Source: Aquimarina sp. TRL1 (GTDB lineage Bacteria > Bacteroidota > Bacteroidia > Flavobacteriales > Flavobacteriaceae). Taken from it: DNA of 64,000 bases. The DNA lies in contig NZ_CP053590.1 of assembly GCF_013365535.1 (NCBI RefSeq), forward strand, positions 1,292,501 to 1,356,500, in the 5' to 3' direction. The notes beneath the pieces were generated by a model. That model searched no databases. It was not told where the DNA came from and was given only the letters and a program-made list of their open reading frames with translations. How positions within the stretch are numbered: position 1 is the stretch's first letter; each line of letters begins with the position of its first letter. Positions 53,989-62,132 of this stretch are shown here, one piece after another. Made by a program: the position numbers and the translations under genes.

Positions 53989-56298
53989 ATGAATTCTAAA
54001 TTCTTTATCTTCTTTTTTATTCTTTTAACCGCTTGTACAGAAAAACCAAAAAACATTGTTTCTAATGATCATGTAGGAATTACCCCTACCCCATTGCAGC
54101 TGGAAAAAAACGAGGGTTTCTTTTTATTATCTCAAAACACTAGTATCTCATGCAATAGTGATGAAAGTACTACGATTGCCAATTTCTTTACCAAGAAATT
54201 AAAAGAATTTACAGGTCTTTCTTTAGAAGTTCATAAAGACACACAGAAAAAAAACACAATCAGGCTTATTATAGACGCTGAGCTAAGCCTAGATTCAGAA
54301 GCATATCAACTACACGTTTCTCAAGATACTATAGAGATCAAAGGAGCTACTCCTCAAGGAGTTTTTTACGGATTACAGAGTTTACTACAATTAATTCCTC
54401 GTTCTGCTAAGGAGATCACTAATACAGAAAATACAGTCTGGAAAATTCCAGGAGTAACCATTACAGATAAACCTGCATTTTCCTGGAGAGGAATGCATTT
54501 GGACGTTTCCAGACACTTTAGTTCCATTGATTTTATCAAAGAACAACTAGATTTGCTTTCGTTATTCAAAATCAACAAGTTTCACTGGCATCTTACAGAC
54601 GATCAAGGATGGAGAATTGAAATCAAAAAATACCCAAAACTTACAGAAATTAGTTCCAATAGAGTCAATGAAGATGGTACTACTTATGGAGGTTTTTATA
54701 CACAAGAACAAATAAAAGAAGTTGTCGCCTATGCCAAAGAGCGATTTATTGATGTTGTTCCTGAATTTGACATTCCGGGACATACTGTTGCCGTTTTAGC
54801 AGCATATCCAGAACTAGCCTGTGATGATAAAACCTATAAAACCCGAACACTATGGGGAGTCGAAAGTAATGTTCTCTGCCCAGGAAAACCTGAGACATTA
54901 GTATTTGTAGAGGATGTAATAAAAGAAATGGTATCCTTATTTCCTTTTGAATATTTCCATGTAGGGGGAGATGAAGTTCCTAAAGATCAATGGAAAAAAT
55001 CAGAAGAATGTCAACAATTAATGAAAAAAGAGGGATTAAAAGATGAACATGAACTACAAAGTTATTTCATGGCTAAAGTCGAAAACATATTAAAAAAATA
55101 CGATCGAAAAATGATCGGATGGGATGAAATCCTTGAAGGAGGAATCACTCCAACCACAAATATTATGTCCTGGCAGGGAGAAGAAGGTGGTATCAAAGCA
55201 GCTAATGAAGGACACGACGTTATTATGACACCTGCTGCCTTTGTATATTTCAACTTCTATCAGGGAGACTACAAGGTAGAGCCTATGGCTTTTGGAGGAT
55301 ATATTCCTTTAGAAAAAGCATACAATTACTCTCCGATCCCTTCTAAAATTGATACGGACAAAAGAAAACACATCCTTGGAGCACAAGGAAATATCTGGAC
55401 AGAATACGCCAGTACAGAAGCACAAATAGAATACCTGATTTACCCGAGAATTATAGCACTGGCAGAAGTGACCTGGTCTGATCCTTCTAATAAGAATTTC
55501 GAAAATTTCCTAACTCGTCTAGACCACTTATATCCTATTCTGGATGCGTATGAAATTAATTACCACATCCCACTTCCTGAAGGACCTAGTACTGATCAGA
55601 TTAAGTTTGCAGATAGCACCAGTATTTCCTTTACAACTACTCACCCTGTAAAAATGGTGTATACAACTGATGGAACAACTCCTGATAAAAATAGTAAAGA
55701 GTATACTGCGCCATTAACATTTACAACCAATACGACCATTAAAATCGCGTCAATACTCCCGCATGGAAAAATGAGTCCTACACGAACTATCACTCTAGAA
55801 AAGCAGCAAGCTTTCGAACCGATAGCAGTTGATTCGCCTAAAAAAGGATTAAAAATGAACACGATTAAAGGGCACTTCAAAGATGTTAACGAAATTGACA
55901 AAAACCTTCCTATAGAAAGTACTACAGTGGATAGTATTTCTCAAGCCAATACTACCTATGCATGGGGAAGCGATGTATTAAAAGAAAACTTTAGAGCCGT
56001 TTATTTAGATGGATATATAGACCTTCCAGAAGATGGCACCTATATCTTCAACAGTGTTCAGGATCAGGTTTGGATTGCTGATCAGTTAGTGATTGACAAC
56101 AAAAGACCTGTAAAGAAAGGAGATCAACCAATAGACGGCTACATCATCCTGAAAAAAGGAAAGCACAAATTAAAAATAGTATACCTAAACAATGTTGTAA
56201 AAGGATGGGCATCTGACTGGAACGATGTGAAATTACAATACAAAAAAGCAAGTGATTCAACATATACCACAGTCGACAGAAATATGATTTTTCATTAA
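53989..56298 (+). CDS. GH20 beta-N-acetylhexosaminidase lipoprotein with PA14 domain
   Basis: A 769-residue lipoprotein (lipobox LTAC, Cys16). The GH20b N-terminal domain (about 30-150) leads into the catalytic barrel with the D-E pair in HVGGDEVP (D328, E329) and HWHLTDDQGWRIEI; later come a chitobiase C-terminal-like beta domain (KMVYTTDGTTPDKNSKEYT, ~540-605) and a PA14-like domain (~640-765; GYIDLPEDGTYIFNSVQDQVW). It removes terminal GlcNAc (or GalNAc) from glycans in the periplasm or at the surface. It starts 73 bp after the LacI-type gene. Confidence 0.93.
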   Translation: MNSKFFIFFFILLTACTEKPKNIVSNDHVGITPTPLQLEKNEGFFLLSQNTSISCNSDESTTIANFFTKKLKEFTGLSLEVHKDTQKKNTIRLIIDAELSLDSEAYQLHVSQDTIEIKGATPQGVFYGLQSLLQLIPRSAKEITNTENTVWKIPGVTITDKPAFSWRGMHLDVSRHFSSIDFIKEQLDLLSLFKINKFHWHLTDDQGWRIEIKKYPKLTEISSNRVNEDGTTYGGFYTQEQIKEVVAYAKERFIDVVPEFDIPGHTVAVLAAYPELACDDKTYKTRTLWGVESNVLCPGKPETLVFVEDVIKEMVSLFPFEYFHVGGDEVPKDQWKKSEECQQLMKKEGLKDEHELQSYFMAKVENILKKYDRKMIGWDEILEGGITPTTNIMSWQGEEGGIKAANEGHDVIMTPAAFVYFNFYQGDYKVEPMAFGGYIPLEKAYNYSPIPSKIDTDKRKHILGAQGNIWTEYASTEAQIEYLIYPRIIALAEVTWSDPSNKNFENFLTRLDHLYPILDAYEINYHIPLPEGPSTDQIKFADSTSISFTTTHPVKMVYTTDGTTPDKNSKEYTAPLTFTTNTTIKIASILPHGKMSPTRTITLEKQQAFEPIAVDSPKKGLKMNTIKGHFKDVNEIDKNLPIESTTVDSISQANTTYAWGSDVLKENFRAVYLDGYIDLPEDGTYIFNSVQDQVWIADQLVIDNKRPVKKGDQPIDGYIILKKGKHKLKIVYLNNVVKGWASDWNDVKLQYKKASDSTYTTVDRNMIFH

Positions 56299-56322
56299 TC
56301 AAATGAAATAACCCTACTCATC

Positions 56323-56372
56323 AAGTCTGACTTTTTTAAATGTCGTGTTTTAAAATTGTCAGACTTTTTTTT
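56323..56372 (+). terminator. Hairpin between the two GH20 genes
   Basis: AAGTCTGAC (56323-56331) pairs with GTCAGACTT (56358-56366), followed by a T run, 25 bp after the stop. It may end or attenuate the transcript before the second GH20 gene. Confidence 0.65.
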
Positions 56373-56434
56373 AGAAATAAAAGAATGGTTCTGATAGCTC
56401 TAAGCTAATTACAAAAAACAATAAAAATAAACAG

Positions 56435-58162
56435 ATGAAAAAAAATCTCTTCTTTTTTTGCTTAGCTATTCTAATGATTCATTGTTCTAAAAAGAAACAA
56501 CCAACTGATACTTCTTCTTCGGAAAAAATAATAGCAATTCATCTGCTAGATCAAACCTCTGATGAGAAACTTGAACAATTGAGTAAACAATTACCTGAAT
56601 TGGCAACATTAGGTGTTAATCTTTTATTCTTAGAGGTTGATTATCATTACGACTTCACTTCGCATCCGGAACTAAGGGACCCTACTTCTGTTATCACCAA
56701 ATCCGGCGCTCAAAAATTCAAAGAACAGTGTGATAAGAATGGTATCAGATTAGTTCCTCAATTTCAATCTTTTGGTCACCAATCATGGGCAGAAACTACT
56801 TACTCTCTATTAACAATCTATCCGGAACTAGATTTAACCCCTGGAGCATATCCAGGTAACAAAGATATTTATTGTAGGGAATGGGATCCCTATAATCCGA
56901 GAGTCAATCAAATTGTATTCGCGTTAATCGACGAGATCCTGGAAGGTTTTAATGCCGATGGGCTTCATCTGGGAATGGATGAAATATTCCTGATTGATTC
57001 TCCGCATGCCAAAAGTACCAAGGATAAAAATCCGGCAGAGGTATTTGCTAAGGTTGTTAATGATTTTCATGACTATTTTGCAAAGGAAAAAAAAGTAGAT
57101 CTTTTTATATGGGGAGATCGTCTTATAGATGGCAATATCTATAAATATGGTTCCTGGGAATCCTCTCTCAACGGTACTGCTCCTGCAATAGACTTAATCC
57201 CTAAAGATATTATTATCTGCGATTGGCATTACGAACCAATGGAAACCTACCCTTCTGTCAACATGTTTATTGACAAGGGTTTTAGTGTTCTTCCCTGTAG
57301 CTTCAAAAAAATAAACGCTGTAGAGAATCTAATCAAGTATTCTTATAAAAATAAAAGTCCAAAAATGCTAGGTCATTTATTTACGACCTGGAGCTTTCAA
57401 GACGCTGTGAGTACATACGCTCCCTTACTAAAAGGAACCTCATTAATACAAAGTAAAAAGTTCTATGATGTTACGTATGATATCTCCCTGTCTCCGACAA
57501 AAGACACAGCTTATATACAGCTCAAAAGTGATCTTCCGGAACTGACAATTCATTATACCACCGATTCCTCAACTCCTTCTACCCACAGTAAAACATATAC
57601 TGCTCCAATACCCATATATAAAGAAACTACTATTAAAGCACTTGCTTTTGAGGGAGCACAGGAAAAAGGAACTATTACAAGCAAAAAAATCAATATTCAT
57701 AAAGGGTTAGCAGGAATTGCAACCTCTAAAAGCCCGCTAACCGATAAATATACAGTTCTTAATGGTATCCATGCGCTACATGATGGAATTATTGGTTCTT
57801 CTTCTTTTTCGGATGGTCACTGGGCTGGTTTTGATTCAATTGATATGGATATTACTATGTCATATCCGATTCCTCAAAAAATAGAAACAATTGCTTTTCA
57901 TTTTATCAATGATCCCGGTAACTGGATTTATCCCCCAGTTTCTATAGAAGTATACTCTTCTGTTGATGGAAAAGATTTTACCAAAATTAAAACAATCGAC
58001 ATTCCTCTGAGGAAAGAAAAGGTTCGCTATGCAGAAATCAAAAACCTTGATCTCTCTACACAATATTTGCAAATAAGAGGAATCAATCGTCCAATTCCTC
58101 AAGACCGAAAAAATGCAGGAAAACCTACCTGGATTTTTATAGATGAAATTATTGTACGATAA
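56435..58162 (+). CDS. GH20-family hexosaminidase-like lipoprotein with discoidin-type tail
   Basis: A 575-residue protein with a signal peptide and probable lipid attachment at Cys17 (IHCSKK; the residue before Cys is an unusual His). The barrel has the GH20 D-E pair in HLGMDEIFL (D182, E183) and GHLFTTWSFQD further on, but lacks the GH20b N-terminal domain. A chitobiase C-terminal-like domain (IHYTTDSSTPSTHSKTYT, ~368-425) and an F5/8-type C region (~440-575) follow. It is probably a second, divergent exo-hexosaminidase with different linkage preference. Confidence 0.8.
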   Translation: MKKNLFFFCLAILMIHCSKKKQPTDTSSSEKIIAIHLLDQTSDEKLEQLSKQLPELATLGVNLLFLEVDYHYDFTSHPELRDPTSVITKSGAQKFKEQCDKNGIRLVPQFQSFGHQSWAETTYSLLTIYPELDLTPGAYPGNKDIYCREWDPYNPRVNQIVFALIDEILEGFNADGLHLGMDEIFLIDSPHAKSTKDKNPAEVFAKVVNDFHDYFAKEKKVDLFIWGDRLIDGNIYKYGSWESSLNGTAPAIDLIPKDIIICDWHYEPMETYPSVNMFIDKGFSVLPCSFKKINAVENLIKYSYKNKSPKMLGHLFTTWSFQDAVSTYAPLLKGTSLIQSKKFYDVTYDISLSPTKDTAYIQLKSDLPELTIHYTTDSSTPSTHSKTYTAPIPIYKETTIKALAFEGAQEKGTITSKKINIHKGLAGIATSKSPLTDKYTVLNGIHALHDGIIGSSSFSDGHWAGFDSIDMDITMSYPIPQKIETIAFHFINDPGNWIYPPVSIEVYSSVDGKDFTKIKTIDIPLRKEKVRYAEIKNLDLSTQYLQIRGINRPIPQDRKNAGKPTWIFIDEIIVR

Positions 58163-58218
58163 AATATCCTTTGACAATCGTAATGAACTTTGTTCGCAAC
58201 AACCTGATCGAAAAAAAA

Positions 58219-58254
58219 GCGTAATAAAATCGTAAGATTCGACTTCATTACGCT
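58219..58254. terminator. Hairpin between convergent genes
   Basis: AGCGTAAT (58219-58226) pairs with ATTACGCT (58247-58254) over a 20-base inner region, preceded by an A run. It likely ends the GH20 transcript and/or the leftward FG-GAP gene. Confidence 0.45.
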
Positions 58255-58305
58255 GTTACCTTTACTCTAACTGGATGCTTTTAAAACTAAAAAAAGCACG
58301 AGGGT

Positions 58306-61300
58306 TTATTTTTTGTATTTCAATACCTTAACCCCTTTATTTAAGGTTAAAATCAATATATACTTTTCATTTCCTATTACTATTGGAGCGAGCTTTCTTG
58401 CTTCTATATCTTCCAGTAAAGCAGAAGACACCTTATCGTTTGTTCCTGTAGCTTCTCCCATCATCAGATATCCTTTGGAAGCATCATAGCGAATCGTTTC
58501 TACCTCTGCTTCATATAATGTTCCAATACCAAAAACATCCTGATACCCATCATTATTAAAATCATCTACTAAAAAGTCCATCGTAGGACCGAATTGTGCC
58601 CTGCCTGCTATGGGCGAAAATAAAAAAGTTCCATCTCCCTGATTCTGAGCAATCGTAGTTCTAAAATCATGTACTTCGTAATGTGTAGCAGATTCCAGAT
58701 CTTTATCTCCATAGATATCCCCCAGAGATGAATTTGCAAATTCTTTAAAAGTTTTAATCTTAGTTGTCAGCATTGGAACTTGTTCCGAGGAGCATTGTTT
58801 CCCTCTAACCGGCACTAGGACTCCATTAGATTCCTTACTGAGTACGACATCAAAACTATTATTTCCGTCAAAATCTCGTGCATAAATATGAAATGGTTTT
58901 TCTTTTTTAGGACGAAATTTATTATTTGTTCCCAAATTTCCCAATAGATAATCTACATCTCCATCCTTATCATAATCTGAAGCGACTATAGAAAAATACC
59001 AGCCATTTTTATTCGAAAATTCTGGAAGCGCTGCTTTAGTAAACACTCCTTTCTTATTATTAAATACAGTCAATGGCATCCATTCTCCTACTACCAGTAA
59101 ATCTTTGTCTCCGTCCTTGTCATAATCTGAAAATACAGCATCACTTACAATTCTTAATTTCTCAATTCCTTCAATTTTTTCTTTTGTTACATCTGCAAAG
59201 ATTCCTTCTTGATTTTCCAGAATATACGATGGCGTTGCCAATGGATACTTCCCCGGCATCACTCCTCCTCCTATAAATAAATCCAAATCTCCATCTCCGT
59301 CATAATCCGCAGTTGTCACTGTGGCTGTCACTGTGGCTATAGATGGGAAATTCAAATCTCTTTTAAATTTTCCATTTCCAATATTTTCATAAACTCTGTC
59401 ATGCAAAAACTTACTAGCTTCTGAATCCTCATAACTCCCGGAGGCCACATATAAATCCAAATCCCCATCCCCATCTTTATCAAAAAACAAAGCATCACTA
59501 TCTTCATACGCTTTATCTTCAGAAAATAAGGATTGATTAGAGCTGACAAATGTTCCATTTTTCTGCTGGATATACAATGCCCCTGAAGCATGCTTCGCAT
59601 TTCCTATAAAAAAGTCTTCTAAGCCATCTCCATTAATATCCCCAACCGCAAGTGCCGCTCCTTTTTTACTTTGTTGTTGAGGTAAAAGCAATTGCACCTT
59701 ATAATCATCAAATGTATTGTCTTTATACACATAGTCTATCCCTAAATCCATTGCTTTAACTGCTGCAAATACTGTTTTTTCCTGCTTTTGTTTTCCTCCA
59801 TTCCGTATTCCATCATCATAGGCTATTGTAAGATATTGGTCTCCTTCTTGATTTTTTAGTACCGTTGTTATACCCTCTTCCCAGCGAACCAATATACTGT
59901 CTATTGTTTTTGTTGCTCCTAACCCAAAAAGCAATCGATTAGAAACAGTAGATTGATATCCTCTGGAGGTATACACCTCTTTTTCCTGTATCATCTGATT
60001 GGTATATACAGTAACTTTGGCTCCAATACCATTTGGGTTTTTCACCGCTCCCTTTAATCCAATACCCACATAGTGATTTTTTTGCTCATTTTTATAGATA
60101 CTAGCAATATCTCCCTGATTATTCACTACTAAATCCAGATCTCCATCATTATCTAAATCACTATAAGCCGCTCCATTGGAGTTTATTGCTTTTTCAAATC
60201 CCCATGCCAGGGTCTTATCTGAGAATGTGAAATCTCTATTATTTTTAAATATTCGATTTTTCAGCTTTGCTGAAGGCATCATAGCAATGGCCGTTTCCAG
60301 AGTTACCTTTTTTCTCCGCATGATATTCGCCTTCATATTGTTTCTAAAATCCTGATTGGACAAATCATGCTCTATTCCGTTTGTTACAAATAAATCATTG
60401 AATCCATCATTATCAAAATCTGCTAACAACGGAGCCCAACTCCAATCTGTTTTAGTAATCCCTGATAATTGACCTATTTCACTAAATATTCCTTTTCCTT
60501 CATTTAATTGAAGCATATTAGACATATACTGATGATGATACCCAGCTGCTACCAGTTCATTAAAGTTTTCAGTACTCATGGTTGCCATATTCTCTTTGCT
60601 TCTTTGGTAATCATCTGCCAACATATCCAACACTATTAAATCAGGCAATTGATCATTATTAATATCGGCATAATCGGATCCCATGCTATTGGCTGAAATA
60701 TGGTCAAAATGCGTTAGGTTTTTATTTGAAAAAGTTCCATCTCCATTATTGATATACAAAAAATCCGGCTCTAAAAAATCATTAGCAACAAAAACATCTA
60801 TCCAACCATCATTATTAAAATCTCCAATAGAGGCACTTAATCCCCAAGCTTTGTTAAGGATACCTGCTTTTTTGGAAACATCTACAAAAACTCCTTTCTG
60901 ATTTTCAAAAAGCTGATCAGTACTTTCTGGTCGAATATCTTGCTGTATTCGGGGATCGATGGTAACATTGTTATTAAAATCTGGTCTGTGATTTACTAAA
61001 TAAACATCTAAGTCTCCATCCTTATCATAATCAAAATAGTATGCTTGTACAGAAAATGCATTCGAATCCAATCCATATTTTTTTGCTTCTTCTTTGAAGG
61101 TCCCATCTTTTTGATTCATAAATAACAGGTTATTTCTAAGCCCTTCATTTTTGAGATCTCCTGATTTGCATACATATATATCCAGCCAGCCATCAGCATT
61201 TATATCTATCATAGAAACTCCTGTAGTCCACCCCTTATCATCTTCGACACCTGCTTTCCGGGTAATATCCTCAAACACAAAACCTCCTTTATTCAGATAT

Positions 61301-61599
61301 AATTTATTGCTTTGCTGATTAGATGTTAAATACACATCTTCCAGACCATCATTATCAATATCCCCTACTGCAACCCCACCACCATTGTAGATATAAGAAT
61401 AGTTCAAAAAATTGAAGTATAAATTTTCTGTTACAGTGTTCTTAAACGTAACATGACTATGCTCCGGGGAAATCTCCTTGAAAAGGGTTTCTCTAACTAC
61501 TTCTTTATTTTCTTTTTCTGAGATTGGTTTTGTTTCCTTTTCTTTTTCTTTGGAACACCCTATAAGAGCAACCAAAGCGAAGAACGCCCAATATTTCAT
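58306..61599 (-). CDS. Large FG-GAP/VCBS (CRTAC1-like) lipoprotein
   Basis: A 1097-residue lipoprotein (lipobox LIGC, Cys15). The body holds many calcium-binding FG-GAP/VCBS repeats with the D-x-D-x-D-G pattern (DIDNDGLEDVYLTSN, DYDKDGDLDVYLVNH, DFNNDGWIDVFVANDF and so on), probably forming one or two beta-propellers, with an ASPIC/UnbV-like region (about 500-570; GIGAKVTVYTNQMIQEKEV, GYQSTVSNRLLFGLG). Such proteins are often encoded near PUL SusC/SusD genes in Bacteroidota and may bind glycans. It is convergent with the second GH20 gene. Confidence 0.88.
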   Translation of the reverse strand: MKYWAFFALVALIGCSKEKEKETKPISEKENKEVVRETLFKEISPEHSHVTFKNTVTENLYFNFLNYSYIYNGGGVAVGDIDNDGLEDVYLTSNQQSNKLYLNKGGFVFEDITRKAGVEDDKGWTTGVSMIDINADGWLDIYVCKSGDLKNEGLRNNLLFMNQKDGTFKEEAKKYGLDSNAFSVQAYYFDYDKDGDLDVYLVNHRPDFNNNVTIDPRIQQDIRPESTDQLFENQKGVFVDVSKKAGILNKAWGLSASIGDFNNDGWIDVFVANDFLEPDFLYINNGDGTFSNKNLTHFDHISANSMGSDYADINNDQLPDLIVLDMLADDYQRSKENMATMSTENFNELVAAGYHHQYMSNMLQLNEGKGIFSEIGQLSGITKTDWSWAPLLADFDNDGFNDLFVTNGIEHDLSNQDFRNNMKANIMRRKKVTLETAIAMMPSAKLKNRIFKNNRDFTFSDKTLAWGFEKAINSNGAAYSDLDNDGDLDLVVNNQGDIASIYKNEQKNHYVGIGLKGAVKNPNGIGAKVTVYTNQMIQEKEVYTSRGYQSTVSNRLLFGLGATKTIDSILVRWEEGITTVLKNQEGDQYLTIAYDDGIRNGGKQKQEKTVFAAVKAMDLGIDYVYKDNTFDDYKVQLLLPQQQSKKGAALAVGDINGDGLEDFFIGNAKHASGALYIQQKNGTFVSSNQSLFSEDKAYEDSDALFFDKDGDGDLDLYVASGSYEDSEASKFLHDRVYENIGNGKFKRDLNFPSIATVTATVTTADYDGDGDLDLFIGGGVMPGKYPLATPSYILENQEGIFADVTKEKIEGIEKLRIVSDAVFSDYDKDGDKDLLVVGEWMPLTVFNNKKGVFTKAALPEFSNKNGWYFSIVASDYDKDGDVDYLLGNLGTNNKFRPKKEKPFHIYARDFDGNNSFDVVLSKESNGVLVPVRGKQCSSEQVPMLTTKIKTFKEFANSSLGDIYGDKDLESATHYEVHDFRTTIAQNQGDGTFLFSPIAGRAQFGPTMDFLVDDFNNDGYQDVFGIGTLYEAEVETIRYDASKGYLMMGEATGTNDKVSSALLEDIEARKLAPIVIGNEKYILILTLNKGVKVLKYKK

Positions 61600-62132
61600 C
61601 TGTTTATTTTTATTGATTTTTAGAATTTGCCTAGATCATTCGATCAATATCAACTGAATAATTATGACTCATTCCACCTATGTGTTTTTTCTTCTTCCTC
61701 ACATAAAACAAGCAAATAATATTCTTATATATTTTGATTTCACAGACCAAAGAAGACAATTTTGATTTCAGCAAAATACTTATAATTTAACTTACTTCCA
61801 ATCATTCGTCATGAACAACTTCACAATTTTACTTTCTACAAAAAACATCTTGTTTTTCACCTTCTAATCACGAATTTTTCAAAAAATAACAACATTCGAT
61901 AAAAAATACTAAAACCGTATTCTATAAAATAAAATCCCTTTGCCCTGGAAAGAAAAACACATATCTCCAATAAGTATTCTCCTGATTTCATTTATCAAAA
62001 AACCACAATCTCGAGCATATGATGTTGTTGATATAAAATTGAATGTCATACATCTAATAATTAATCATTTTCAAACTCTAATTTATATCTTTCAAGATAT
62101 TCGTTAATTTTTTAGTAATAAAACCTAATCCA
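61600..62132. other. Intergenic region upstream of acs
   Basis: About 530 bp between the divergent FG-GAP and acs genes. No gene is credible. TATCTTTC near 62085-62095 is one base off the -7 consensus and could serve acs. Nothing else was recognised. Confidence 0.45.

Noticed and set aside
57860..58177. 105-aa minus-strand ORF over the end of the second GH20 gene
   Set aside because: Antisense to the conserved discoidin-type tail; composition is Phe/Tyr/Asn-rich noise.
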